DNA of 64,000 bases from Tindallia sp. MSAO_Bac2 (GCA_003838145.1 QYZZ01000033.1:1-64000); one strand, 5' to 3'; counted from the first letter of the stretch, positions 17,878 through 27,358 are shown. Numbers and translations: made by a program. Notes: a model not told the origin generated them from the sequence alone.

Positions 17878-19098
17878 CTATTCTTTCTGCTTTCCGGCAA
17901 TGGCCTGTCTTTCTTGTTCCTCTTCCTCTTTTTGTCTGATTAAAAAGGTGAAAACCTTTCGGAAGAAAAGCCTGATCACACTGAAGACTGGTACTCCAAG
18001 AAACATACCCAGAACTCCAAATAATTTACCACCAATTATAATGGCAAAAATAACCCAGAAAGGCGGCATTCCTACACTGCTTCCTAAAATTTTCGGTCCA
18101 AGATAGAGTCCGTCAAACTGCTGTAATGCCAACAGGAATACTACCACCCAAAAGGCTTTAATGGGGCTGTCAATCAATGTCAGCAATCCTGCTGGAATCA
18201 TTCCGATAATCGGACCGAAATATGGAATCATATTGGCTACGCCCACAAAAACACTAAGTAACAGGGCATACCGGACGTCCATAATGATCAGACCAATATA
18301 GCAAAGTATGCCAATGATTAGTGAATCGATGGATTTTCCAACTATAAATCGCGAAAACAAATAGTCTGCTTCCCGACCAAAATCTTTGATTTTTTCCACC
18401 CTGTCTTTACGGATAAAAGCCCGCAGGGTTGACTCGGTGCCATTTTTAAAGGATTCTTTGTCCGCCAGCGCGTAAACCGAAATTACCAGTCCTAAAACAA
18501 AGTTGAGAAACCCGGAAGTGATGGCCATGGCACGATTAATGAGCAAGGCAACTGAAATTTCCATAATTTCACCAGCCCTATCCAGATACCGATCCAGATT
18601 TTCTTCAATTGGTTCGGCAAAGTCATAAAGATCGATATTCACATTGTAAATTTGTATGCTCCTGAGCTCATTGGACCAACGGTCAATAAAGCTTTCGATA
18701 AAATTCACGTATTCAGGAGCTCTTTTTGCAATTTCTCTGACATTTGCAATGATTTGCGGTGCGATAATCATGATCAGCGCCGTCAAAGCGCCGGCAAAAA
18801 TCAGGTAGACGCTAAAAATACTGATATTTCGGCGCATTTTTGCATTTTTTTCTTTCCCGAATATCCGGCGGTAAAAGCGGGTTTCAAACCATCGCACCCC
18901 AGGATTAAGGAGGTAGGCAATAAACCCGGCAATGATAAATGGGCTTAAGAGTTTGCGCAACCATTTAAATGTAATCCTGATACTGTCTGCAAAAACAGAT
19001 AAATTATCAATTACATGATAAAAAACAATGGCAATTACAATGGTTAAGGATGCATAAAAAGTGTATTTTAAATATTGACGGTCCCATTTAATGCGCAA
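17878..19098 (-). CDS. AI-2E family transporter (YtvI/PerM-like permease)
   Basis: 406 aa integral membrane protein. An N-terminal pair of hydrophobic helices, a central helical soluble region (about 90-180) and a C-terminal block of membrane segments are seen, the usual AI-2E family layout. The late motif VGVANMIPYFGPIIGMIPAG is the family hallmark. It has a highly charged C-terminal tail (QKEEEEQERQ). The TTG start is 6 nt after GGAGGG. Members export diverse substrates or act in sodium/proton exchange; the substrate is not predictable. It is upstream of pepA with a 57-bp gap. Confidence 0.88.
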   Translation of the reverse strand: MRIKWDRQYLKYTFYASLTIVIAIVFYHVIDNLSVFADSIRITFKWLRKLLSPFIIAGFIAYLLNPGVRWFETRFYRRIFGKEKNAKMRRNISIFSVYLIFAGALTALIMIIAPQIIANVREIAKRAPEYVNFIESFIDRWSNELRSIQIYNVNIDLYDFAEPIEENLDRYLDRAGEIMEISVALLINRAMAITSGFLNFVLGLVISVYALADKESFKNGTESTLRAFIRKDRVEKIKDFGREADYLFSRFIVGKSIDSLIIGILCYIGLIIMDVRYALLLSVFVGVANMIPYFGPIIGMIPAGLLTLIDSPIKAFWVVVFLLALQQFDGLYLGPKILGSSVGMPPFWVIFAIIIGGKLFGVLGMFLGVPVFSVIRLFFRKVFTFLIRQKEEEEQERQAIAGKQKE

Positions 19099-19393
19099 TC
19101 AAAACCCTCCTGCCTCTCATTTCGTCATTGCTGTCACTGTGACTATTATAACGCATTATAGCATTTTCTTCCATCAGTCAGCTAAAAGTTCATCATTAAA
19201 TCTGAATTATCTTTCATCTGACATAATCGATTTGGTTAATTCCATCGGTAAAAAGGGTATACAGCCACTATATAATCAAGGATTCACTACATAGCTATCT
19301 ATTGCCTGACGGTTTTCCTTCCGGTCCCCGATCTCTTTTTATTCATCTGAGAAGGAGCATCTATTTCATACATAAACGAAGGAGTGAAGGGAA

Positions 19394-20788
19394 ATGACGG
19401 AAAAAATATTTTATAGGGCTCTCTTTGATAATTCAAGAGATGCCATTGCTTTAATCGATCTGAATTTAAAAATTTTAAAGATTAATCCCCGCTTTACGGA
19501 ATTGTTTGGTTATAGCTCGCAGGAAAGCACAGGCCAGTATATAGATTCTTTGCTTTTACCAGCCAGCCAGCAGGAAAGCGGTCACCAGCTGAATCACCAA
19601 ATTCTATCCGGCGAAGTTATCGAAAGTGAGGAAGTCCGCCACACAAAAAACGACCAGCTGATTGATGTGCTTATTAAAGGGATACCTGTAATGAAATCAA
19701 ATAAAATCGACCAGGCTTTTGTGCTTTATACTGATATCCGCAAGCGAAAAACCGCCGAAAGCTCAATTCATTATCTGAGTTTTCATGATAATATGACCGG
19801 CCTGTATAACCGGGCCTATTTTGAAGAAGAGCTAAACCGGCTTGATAATCCCAGACGATATCCTCTCTCGCTGATCATGGCGGATGCAAACAACCTGAAG
19901 CTGACCAACGACGCTTTTGGTCATGCAGCCGGAGACAAACTGTTAATTACCATTGCCGACATTTTAAAGCAGGTATGCCGTCAGGACGACGTGGTCGCAA
20001 GGGTGGGTGGCGACGAATTTGTATTATTGCTGCCCAACACCGGAGAATCAGAGGCTCAAAAAGTCATTGATCGTATTCGAAATTCCTGTGAAGAAATTGA
20101 TGCTGATCCTATCCCGGTTAGCGTTGCATTGGGTGCCGCTACAAAATTTGACCAGGACCAGACTCTTCACAGCATCTACCAGAAAGCAGAGGACCGCATG
20201 TATGAGGATAAGCTGCTTCGACACCACAAAGACCAGTCTTCCCTGGTGCATAAACTGGTTCAGTTGCTAGAGTCTAGAACCTGGCTCAGCACGGAAAAAC
20301 GACTCCAGGTTAAAGACCTAGTTTTAAGGTTGGGAAAACAAATGGATCTGCCGGACGACGAACTCTACGAACTGTTTTTGCTGGCTATGTTTCATGATGT
20401 GGGAAAAGTAGGCGTTCCTGTGGATATACTTAAAAAGCCAGGGCCGTTATCGCCGGCAGAGTATGAAATAGTAAAAAAATACTGCGAAATTGGTTTTCGG
20501 ATATCCTTAAGCGCACCGCAAATTGCCATCGTTGCTCATGATATCCTGTCTCAACAGGAAAAATGGGACGGTCACGGCTATCCCCAGCAACTTAAAGGTA
20601 CTGAAATTCCTTTTTTTGCCCGGATGATCTCCGTGGTTACCAGCTATATCGCCATGACCACTCCGCGTCCCTACGCAAAGGCTCTGAGCCAGGAAGAAGC
20701 CATTGATGAATTATTAAAAAGCTCAGGCTCTCAGTTTGACCCGGAAATTGTAAAGGTTTTTATCAACGAAATTCTCCAAACCGAATAA
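19394..20788 (+). CDS. PAS-GGDEF-HD signalling protein
   Basis: 464 aa, no membrane segment. A PAS domain (about 5-118) is followed by a diguanylate cyclase domain with an intact GGDEF at 205-209 and a C-terminal HD domain with FHDVGKVGVP and a WDGHGYP motif. The canonical HHE before DGxGYP is QQE here, so the HD-GYP phosphodiesterase site is altered; the cyclase site looks complete. It may make c-di-GMP in response to a PAS ligand. The start has GAAGGAGTGAAGGGA upstream. It converges on the ATP-grasp gene, sharing a terminator. Confidence 0.88.
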   Translation: MTEKIFYRALFDNSRDAIALIDLNLKILKINPRFTELFGYSSQESTGQYIDSLLLPASQQESGHQLNHQILSGEVIESEEVRHTKNDQLIDVLIKGIPVMKSNKIDQAFVLYTDIRKRKTAESSIHYLSFHDNMTGLYNRAYFEEELNRLDNPRRYPLSLIMADANNLKLTNDAFGHAAGDKLLITIADILKQVCRQDDVVARVGGDEFVLLLPNTGESEAQKVIDRIRNSCEEIDADPIPVSVALGAATKFDQDQTLHSIYQKAEDRMYEDKLLRHHKDQSSLVHKLVQLLESRTWLSTEKRLQVKDLVLRLGKQMDLPDDELYELFLLAMFHDVGKVGVPVDILKKPGPLSPAEYEIVKKYCEIGFRISLSAPQIAIVAHDILSQQEKWDGHGYPQQLKGTEIPFFARMISVVTSYIAMTTPRPYAKALSQEEAIDELLKSSGSQFDPEIVKVFINEILQTE

Positions 20789-20810
20789 ATTTTTATTATT
20801 TATTCGGTTT
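20778..20810. terminator. convergent terminator containing both stop codons
   Basis: Perfect 12-bp stem AAACCGAATAAA / TTTATTCGGTTT around a 9-nt AT loop. The plus-strand stop (20786-20788) lies in one arm and the minus-strand stop (20800-20802) in the other, so one hairpin serves both genes. Confidence 0.85.
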
Positions 20811-22140
20811 CCCTGATTTTGTATGCAGGAACCGTGTAGCATTCTACGACAGATCCTATGATACTCTTTCTTCCTGTTCTGATATATGGACCCTGGAAAT
20901 TTTCATTATAGAGAAAGCAACCCATCAGATACTGTTGTTCTTCAAAAATCGGCCGGCCATTTTGAAACATAAGCATAGGCATTCGGAGAACCTGGCAATA
21001 TTTTTGTATCAGGTAGTCTTTTTCAGCTGCTTCAGCCAACAGTTTCTCCCATTCATCCGGATGATAGTCCCTGCCGGCACATACACCGGAGGATGCATAC
21101 AGGTCCTCCGGCTTTATAATGTACTGATCCTTATTTTCAGCCCACTCCTTCCAACGGTCTGGGTTGTTTCTATTTAGAATTGCCGTGTATGGTATGTGTT
21201 CTTTAATGAACCTTCTATCCTCCGTACTCAGAAAATCCGTTGCAGATTCCTGGTGCAGCACGGCGAAAAATCGTTTGTTATGAGGAATCTGTGATCGCAA
21301 GGGACCAATAACACATACATCACCAGCCAGGTAGGCATCTACAAGAGCCCGGGTTTCAGGATATCGCTCAACCACTTCCCAACTCACCAATCGACGATAT
21401 ACCGCATCTACACAAAAGTCACCTGCCTGCAAACGACCCTCCCGGTAAGTCAGGTCCCTGACATCAACAATTTTTGTCCGGCAATCAGCTTTTTGAAATG
21501 CTTTTTGAAATTCCATAAATTCCGAAGGAACCTCAGCTTGAAACCAGTCGACAATCGCTATGTTAGGCGTTTCATTACCGTTTGAATACTCCCTGTAATT
21601 ACTGAGAAAGGCTTGGACCCAGCTGTCAAAAAATTCTCCTTCCTCAATGGCTTCATCATTAAGGGGTAGAGCGGTCAAAGCCGGAGAACTTCGAATAATT
21701 TGCTGCAGTTCGCGGCATTCTGTCATCCCGGAGGATCCATCTGTATTGATTTCACAAAACTGAAAAAATCCATCAAAGTGATAAAATACGTCTATCCGCG
21801 TCATCGGTATCCAATAAGAATAACCAGGTTCCTTGAGGATCAATTTTTCCATTAAGGGATCGAAACCAAAATAGCGTCTGAATTCAGGGAATTCCAGATA
21901 GTGATCAATCACTTTTTTTGTCAGTTCCAGCATTTTTCCCGTAATGGTTTCTAAATCTTTCCACTGTGCTTCTGTCAGAAAAAAAGGCTGATACAGAAAT
22001 TCCACAGGTTTTCCTTTATATTTGGCAGGGGAATTTTCAATTTCCCTGAGAGTGTTTAAATATCCATCCCATAACAATTCCGGTTTTTTTGTCGCCAGTT
22101 GCCGGTATGACCGGAACATTTCACTGGGTAAGCCCTTCAT
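20800..22140 (-). CDS. ATP-grasp ligase paired with a gamma-glutamylcysteine ligase
   Basis: 446 aa. Shows ATP-grasp-like elements: the central FCEINTDGSSGMTE motif, and in the C-terminal part the ATP-binding lysine region YIIKPEDLYASSGVCAG and ILIQKYC-type strand (YLIQKYCQVL). It resembles the glutathionylspermidine-synthase-like, carboxylate-amine ligase branch rather than classical GshB. It overlaps the upstream ligase gene by 4 bp (ATGA), so the two are translationally coupled. The likely role is the second step of a gamma-glutamylcysteine-based thiol or peptide, possibly glutathione; the second substrate is unproven. Confidence 0.7.
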   Translation of the reverse strand: MKGLPSEMFRSYRQLATKKPELLWDGYLNTLREIENSPAKYKGKPVEFLYQPFFLTEAQWKDLETITGKMLELTKKVIDHYLEFPEFRRYFGFDPLMEKLILKEPGYSYWIPMTRIDVFYHFDGFFQFCEINTDGSSGMTECRELQQIIRSSPALTALPLNDEAIEEGEFFDSWVQAFLSNYREYSNGNETPNIAIVDWFQAEVPSEFMEFQKAFQKADCRTKIVDVRDLTYREGRLQAGDFCVDAVYRRLVSWEVVERYPETRALVDAYLAGDVCVIGPLRSQIPHNKRFFAVLHQESATDFLSTEDRRFIKEHIPYTAILNRNNPDRWKEWAENKDQYIIKPEDLYASSGVCAGRDYHPDEWEKLLAEAAEKDYLIQKYCQVLRMPMLMFQNGRPIFEEQQYLMGCFLYNENFQGPYIRTGRKSIIGSVVECYTVPAYKIRETE

Positions 22141-23444
22141 GCCTGTTCCCCCTTAAAACCGAAGTCAGCAGTTAAGTACTTCATCCATTCCGGATCTTCT
22201 TCCGCTCTTTCTCTGTATATTTCCGCCAGGGTTTTTTGTTGTATCGCCAAGTCTTCAAGGCTTGAAATCCAGTGCTGCTCCTGCTCATTTAAATCTCTTT
22301 TCGCCAAATCAAACAGTGTCATCAACATCTCCCGACATGTGTGTCCCACAAATTTTCCATCGTAACCTTTATCCATTATCTGCCTTCGATAGTAATGCAG
22401 TTTTTCATCAGTTGTGTTCAGAGACAGGCGATACAAATAATCCAATGCTTCTTCCTGATAAAAAATTCCCTTGATCAAAGCAACAAAGCCAAAGTTATAC
22501 GGATAAGGAATAGAATCTGCCATTCGTATTTCAATATATTGCCTCAGTCTGATATCCGGAAACACCATGGAAAGAATATGATCCACTTCATCATCCGACA
22601 ACAGCTCAAATCCTTCCATTTCAACAACTTTTTTGTCATTTATTCCCAAAAATGCGTCGCCTTTTTTAATCATAATCGGACAAATCTGAAGAATGTACCG
22701 GGCATAATCATGGTAATCAAAGGACTTATCCATCACGCCGGGTACCAATCCACACCTGGCAGGATCCGTTTCATCCCAGATAGCAGTTCTGATGCTGTGA
22801 TGCGGAGCTCTGACTCCCTCAAAATAAGGTGCGTTATCTGTCAGCAGTGCAAACATAGGCATAAGAAAATGAGCCACCCTAAACTTTCGGATAAAATCCT
22901 CCTGACTATAGTAGTCAATCACCACCTGTAACGAGGCTGTTCCCTTCATCATATTATGAGCGAAGCATCCGTGTTTTATCAGATACTCGGACATATATGC
23001 GTAACGTTTTTTGGGATTAAAGGGGATATCAGCAATAGATGATTTTGGATGATACCCAACGCAAAGTAACCATTGTCCCTGATCAGTGATGATGGGGATA
23101 ATTCTGTCAAGAAACTCACGGTATATTTTTAGCATCACTGCGGTATCATCACAGGGTCTGATGCTTATTTCAATCTGTCCGCCGGGCTCCAGAGTAACCT
23201 GATAGTCAGGATGTGACAGTCCAATCAAATGATCTTCTTCCATTACCGGTCTGTTCTTTTCATCTGCCATTTTGCGTAAAATCTCTTTAATTCCGTTTTG
23301 CTGACCGTAAGAAATACTCTGTCCGGTTTTTTGATCCACTGCAATATGCTCCAATTCCATTCCCAGCTGCATATTGCCCCGTGTTTTTTCACCCTTTTGA
23401 ATCAGTTCAACCATCCTGTTTTCTTTTTTCATGCATATATCCAT
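22137..23444 (-). CDS. glutamate--cysteine ligase, GCS2 family
   Basis: 435 aa. The N-terminal LGMELEHIAVD, the TLEPGGQIEIS strand and MKGTASLQVVIDY are features of the GCS2 (plant/actinobacterial EgtA-type) glutamate-cysteine ligase family, which makes gamma-glutamylcysteine from Glu, Cys and ATP. The ATG at 23444 is 6 nt after AGGTG. It is the first gene of a coupled pair with an ATP-grasp ligase. Other amino acid substrates are possible, since GCS2 members include relaxed carboxylate-amine ligases. Confidence 0.78.
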   Translation of the reverse strand: MDICMKKENRMVELIQKGEKTRGNMQLGMELEHIAVDQKTGQSISYGQQNGIKEILRKMADEKNRPVMEEDHLIGLSHPDYQVTLEPGGQIEISIRPCDDTAVMLKIYREFLDRIIPIITDQGQWLLCVGYHPKSSIADIPFNPKKRYAYMSEYLIKHGCFAHNMMKGTASLQVVIDYYSQEDFIRKFRVAHFLMPMFALLTDNAPYFEGVRAPHHSIRTAIWDETDPARCGLVPGVMDKSFDYHDYARYILQICPIMIKKGDAFLGINDKKVVEMEGFELLSDDEVDHILSMVFPDIRLRQYIEIRMADSIPYPYNFGFVALIKGIFYQEEALDYLYRLSLNTTDEKLHYYRRQIMDKGYDGKFVGHTCREMLMTLFDLAKRDLNEQEQHWISSLEDLAIQQKTLAEIYRERAEEDPEWMKYLTADFGFKGEQA

Positions 23445-23540
23445 GAACTACACCTGCTTTCCTTGATGTCATTCCTTTCACTTACCAGTTTATTGCTACC
23501 CCCATTCCTTTCCTTTAAGCAAATTCAATTGTTTCTATAT

Positions 23541-23603
23541 AAAAAACCCTCCCCGCACATGGCAGGAAGGGAAAGAAAAGGGCTCCAGAGGGGGCCCTGG
23601 AGC
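23541..23603 (-). terminator. tandem terminators of the TRAP operon
   Basis: Two minus-strand hairpins follow the TRAP permease. The first (23582-23603) is GCTCCAG / CTGGAGC followed by CCTTTTCTTT. The second (23547-23571) is CCCTTCCTGC / GCGGGGAGGG (two G-U pairs) followed by TTTTTT. Confidence 0.8.
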
Positions 23604-23609
23604 AACGCA

Positions 23610-25607
23610 TTAAGCTTCAGTAGCTGTTGTTGTTCCCGGCTGTTTCACACTTTCTTTCTGTTTTTTTGACTTTGTGTATTGCAATCCCAGTATCACTGCT
23701 ATTATAACAAATCCAACGGCATCCTGCATCATATTGGCACTAATTAGCATTAAGGATGCACCCAGCAACACAATACGCTGGATAACAGGAATCGGAGACA
23801 TAAAATACCCCTCAGCCGCACTGGCAAGCATTGTTACACCGATGATGGCTGTCGTGGCAACCATAGCTCCCTGAACAAAACCGGTTCCTCTCAGCAGGAG
23901 TGCACTGTTGTAAACAAACATGTACGGAACGATGAACCCAGCAATGGACAATTTAAGGGATTCTACTCCGGTTTTCATCGCATTACCTCCAGATATACCT
24001 GCTGCCGCAAAGGATGCAAGGGCTACAGGAGGCGTAATATTTGCAAACATGGCAAAGTAGAAAACAAACAGATGCGCTACAATCGGTTCGATATCCAGCT
24101 GGATTAATGCCGGAGCTGCCATGGTGGCCGTGATCAGGTAAGCTGGAATGCTCGGCAGTCCCATTCCCAGAATAATACAGGTAAGCATGGTGAAAATCAG
24201 CGTAAACATAAGGCTGGTACCACCTAAAGATACGATGGTATAGGCCATACTTAGCCCAAAACCGGTTATGCTGGCAACGCCAACAATAGGTCCGACGGCT
24301 GCACAGGCAACAGCAACCGGCACAACGGATCTGGCACCTGTGTCCAGTGCTTCCAGAATTTCTCTGAAATTCATTCTGGTTGCCGGACGCAGCATACTGA
24401 TAAAAATCGTTACCAAAATTGTTAAAAATGCAGAGAATATAATGGTTCTGCCACTAAAAAAGAGCATGTATATCAAAAACAATAATGGCAGTACCAGGTG
24501 GCCTCTTTCTTTCATAACTTCTTTTACGGTTGGCAGTTCTTCCTTTGGAATTCCTTCCAGCCCATTTTTTGAAGCTCTCATTTGTACCTGAACCATAATG
24601 CCAAGGTAATAAAGCAGAGCCGGCAGAATAGCTGCCATTACAATCACACGATATTGAACCCCCAGTACTTCTGCCATGATAAAGGCTGCAGCACCCATAA
24701 TTGGCGGCAATAGCTGTCCACCAACAGATGCGGATGCTTCTACGGCTCCGGAGAAGTCTTCACTGTATCCGGTTCTTTTCATCAATGGTATGGTAAAGGC
24801 ACCGGTTGTAACAACATTAGCTATGGCAGCACCATTAATACTTCCCAGAAAACCACTGGCAATAACAGCCACTTTCGCAGGGCCGCCCTTTGTATGGCCA
24901 GCTGCCGCCATGGCAATATCATTAAAAAACTGACCCATCCCCGACTTGTTCATAATGGCGCCAAAAAGAATAAAGAGGAATATATAGGTGGAAGCAACCC
25001 CTACAGCTGTTCCGTAAATACCGTCTGTTGTCACAAACAAATGGTTAACAATCTGTTGCCACTGATATCCCCTATGACCAAAAAAGCCTGGCATATTACT
25101 TCCAAACAGAGAGTATGCAATAAAGATAACGCCCAGTGTCGGCAGTGCCCACCCGGTTACTCTTCGTGCTGCTTCCAATACCAGCAGAACTAATACAGCA
25201 CCGAAAAACAGATCTGTCTGGTTTGGAATTCCTGCACGGTGAACGATTCCAAGATAATCGTAAAAAATATAGACAGTTACCGAAATCGCCAGTAACGCAC
25301 AGACACCATCGTACCAGGCCAGTTTTTTGCGGCTGGACTTTTTGTATGCCGGATAAAGCAGATAAGCCAGCGCTAAAATCATTGCTACATGCAACGACCT
25401 GTGTTTTAATGTTACCAGTGTGCCAAAATACGCTGTATATAAATGATAAAGCGAAATTGCAATAGCCAGAATTGATACAAACAGAGACATTCCTTTACTT
25501 TGATAAGTTCTTGTCCTTGATTCTGCATCATATTTTTCCAGCAATTCCTGCTGTTTTTTCTCATCCAGTTCCTCTTCAATTAATGAGTTTTTGTTTTTTT
25601 CATCCAT
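23610..25607 (-). CDS. TRAP transporter fused permease (TAXI type)
   Basis: 665 aa, many membrane segments. A DctQ-like small-subunit part at the N-terminus (about 45-200) is fused to a DctM-like large subunit: GASASVGGQLLPPIMGAAAF, GMGLPSIPAYLI and ANITPPVALASFAAAGI are typical of the TAXI class. It is a sodium-coupled secondary transporter of small acids, working with the TAXI-binding protein three genes back. The ATG at 25607 is 7 nt after GAGGGGTGA; the longer frame would overlap DUF1850. It is the third gene of the operon. Confidence 0.93.
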   Translation of the reverse strand: MDEKNKNSLIEEELDEKKQQELLEKYDAESRTRTYQSKGMSLFVSILAIAISLYHLYTAYFGTLVTLKHRSLHVAMILALAYLLYPAYKKSSRKKLAWYDGVCALLAISVTVYIFYDYLGIVHRAGIPNQTDLFFGAVLVLLVLEAARRVTGWALPTLGVIFIAYSLFGSNMPGFFGHRGYQWQQIVNHLFVTTDGIYGTAVGVASTYIFLFILFGAIMNKSGMGQFFNDIAMAAAGHTKGGPAKVAVIASGFLGSINGAAIANVVTTGAFTIPLMKRTGYSEDFSGAVEASASVGGQLLPPIMGAAAFIMAEVLGVQYRVIVMAAILPALLYYLGIMVQVQMRASKNGLEGIPKEELPTVKEVMKERGHLVLPLLFLIYMLFFSGRTIIFSAFLTILVTIFISMLRPATRMNFREILEALDTGARSVVPVAVACAAVGPIVGVASITGFGLSMAYTIVSLGGTSLMFTLIFTMLTCIILGMGLPSIPAYLITATMAAPALIQLDIEPIVAHLFVFYFAMFANITPPVALASFAAAGISGGNAMKTGVESLKLSIAGFIVPYMFVYNSALLLRGTGFVQGAMVATTAIIGVTMLASAAEGYFMSPIPVIQRIVLLGASLMLISANMMQDAVGFVIIAVILGLQYTKSKKQKESVKQPGTTTATEA

Positions 25608-25614
25608 TTGGCTC

Positions 25615-26130
25615 TCACCCCTCTTCAATTACCATTCTCAACGATTGATGGTGCGGCAAATCTCCACCTTTTAAAAGGACATTTCCGTTCAATGTGATTT
25701 TGGGAAGTGCCGTGCGAGAATGAATCCAATCATAATACGGAACTACATGGTCTTTCGGTTCAAAAATCATCATCCCGTTCTCTACTCGATAACCATCCTG
25801 GTGGTCGTGAGGAATACCGGCACCAAAACCGGCAAACCGACTCTCAACAAGATATAGTTTCCCGTCACTGTTCAGTTGAAAGGTTTCAGTCCATTCAATA
25901 TGTTCAACAGAGTGAATCCAGTGAAAACACAGCTGATCTTCTGCTTCCACATTTACTGAGTAAAGGATAGTGTCCTCAGGCAATGCAAGAATTTTCATTT
26001 CCCATCCTGGCTCATCTTTTGTTGAACACCCATATCCTAAAAATACAACAATAATCAATATAATGCCGATGGATAGAAAGGAGGAGGTTTCCCTCCTCCT
26101 GAACTGCAAGTGTTTCAGAATAAACTTCAC
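25615..26130 (-). CDS. DUF1850 protein of the TRAP operon
   Basis: 171 aa. An N-terminal hydrophobic helix (about 17-36) ends in GYGC, a possible lipobox or anchor, so the rest faces outside. The HWIHSVEHIEWTETFQL and AGFGAGIPHDHQDGY motifs are DUF1850 hallmarks. The family is nearly always encoded between a TAXI-binding protein and a TRAP permease, as here; its function is unproven. The GTG start follows the TAXI stop by 2 bp. Confidence 0.8.
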   Translation of the reverse strand: MKFILKHLQFRRRETSSFLSIGIILIIVVFLGYGCSTKDEPGWEMKILALPEDTILYSVNVEAEDQLCFHWIHSVEHIEWTETFQLNSDGKLYLVESRFAGFGAGIPHDHQDGYRVENGMMIFEPKDHVVPYYDWIHSRTALPKITLNGNVLLKGGDLPHHQSLRMVIEEG

Positions 26131-26132
26131 AA

Positions 26133-27146
26133 TTAATCAATCGCTCCCTCTTCCTGGAAAAACCGCTCAGCTCCAGGATGCAGTGGTACAATCATACCAT
26201 CCATTACACTTTCCATGTTAATGTGACGCTCTGCTGCATTGTGGGCACTGTGAATCGTGCTGATGTGTTCAAAAATTCCTTTTGTAATTTCATAAACAGC
26301 ATCTTCCGGTACTTCGTGGTGAATCAGCATAAGATTCATAATCGTTGCTGTATTAATGTCTTCATCATTTTCATAGGTACCTGCTGGAATGATGGAAGGT
26401 ACAAAGAAAGGATAATTTTCTTCCAGGTATGCCATTCCGTCTCCTTCGATTGGTATAATTCGAATGTCATTGGTGGTTCCAAGATCCATCACTGTTGCAT
26501 TTGGAATACCGCTGGTTACAAATGCAGCATCAATCATACCATTACGCATTTGATCTACTGCTTCACCGTAGTTCAAATAATCCTCATTGATATCATCATA
26601 GCTCATTCCGTGAGCTTCAAACATCAGTCTTGCGTTCAGCTCAACACCAGAGTTAGGTGCACCGATTCCTACACGTTTACCTTCCAGGTCATAAAAGCTC
26701 TCAATGCCTGAATCTGCCATGGCAACTAACTGAACATAATTAGGATATAAGCTCATTAAACCTCTTAATTCCTCTTTCGGCTCCTCGTCTTCAAATGCAC
26801 CAAATGCTTCGTATGCCTGAGTTACTGCATCCGCCATGGCGATTGCCATTTCAGCCTGTCCGTTAAGCAGCAGGTTAATGTTTTCTACTGAAGCACCTGT
26901 TGATTGTGCAGAGGATCTAAACCCAAGATCGTTCTGAATAACACTTGAAAAAGCACCACCAATTGGGTAGTAGATACCACTGGTTGGTCCGGTTGCCACT
27001 GTGATAAATAAATCTGTATCTACAGTTGTTGCTGTTTCTTCTCCGTTTTCATCAGCAGGCTCTGCTGGTGCCGGATCGTCAGCCCCACCGCCGCAGGCGG
27101 CCAGTACCATTGTTAAAGCTAATAGAATTACGAGCAATTTCTTCAT
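26133..27146 (-). CDS. TAXI-family TRAP solute-binding lipoprotein
   Basis: 337 aa. A lipoprotein signal peptide with lipobox LAAC (Cys18) is followed by an acidic linker rich in Glu, Asp and Pro, and then the TAXI domain: FITVATGPTSGIYYPIGGAF, QSTGASVENINLLLNGQAEMAIAM, KRVGIGAPNSGVELNARLM. It captures the substrate outside the membrane for the TRAP permease. The substrate is unknown; TAXI members have been linked to glutamate and other dicarboxylates. It is the first gene downstream of a sigma-54 promoter. Confidence 0.93.
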   Translation of the reverse strand: MKKLLVILLALTMVLAACGGGADDPAPAEPADENGEETATTVDTDLFITVATGPTSGIYYPIGGAFSSVIQNDLGFRSSAQSTGASVENINLLLNGQAEMAIAMADAVTQAYEAFGAFEDEEPKEELRGLMSLYPNYVQLVAMADSGIESFYDLEGKRVGIGAPNSGVELNARLMFEAHGMSYDDINEDYLNYGEAVDQMRNGMIDAAFVTSGIPNATVMDLGTTNDIRIIPIEGDGMAYLEENYPFFVPSIIPAGTYENDEDINTATIMNLMLIHHEVPEDAVYEITKGIFEHISTIHSAHNAAERHINMESVMDGMIVPLHPGAERFFQEEGAID

Positions 27147-27193
27147 TTAAATCTCCCCTTTTTTTAGAATTTAGATTTACACCCTTTTATTAA

Positions 27194-27209
27194 TGCAATC
27201 ACTGTGCCA
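27194..27209 (-). promoter_or_regulatory. sigma-54 promoter of the TAXI-TRAP operon
   Basis: The minus strand reads TGGCAC, 5 bp, TTGCA, an exact -24/-12 sigma-54 consensus. Transcription should start near 27183, about 37 bp before the TAXI start. The adjacent NtrC-type activator carries the GAFSGA sigma-54 contact loop. Confidence 0.88.
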
Positions 27210-27328
27210 CTTCTTTCGATAACCTCAATTTTTTTAACAAATCAACCTAAAGCTTTTAATTTGCAATTGTATTAAGCGGTACTCTTTTTCACTGCTTATT
27301 AAACATGGTAATATTAAGCTACAAATAA

Positions 27329-27358
27329 AGCGGCATATATTTCCTAAAATATGCCGCT
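27329..27358. promoter_or_regulatory. 10-bp dyad: regulator terminator or activator binding site
   Basis: AGCGGCATAT / ATATGCCGCT perfect arms around 10 nt. On the minus strand it is followed by TTTATTTG, so it could terminate the regulator gene. It is also about 120-150 bp upstream of the sigma-54 promoter, a normal distance for an enhancer site of an NtrC-type activator. Confidence 0.5.

Noticed and set aside
19099..19393. Riboswitch upstream of the PAS-GGDEF-HD gene
   Set aside because: A TATAAT and AT-rich sequence are present, but no known riboswitch motifs or convincing paired -35 were found.
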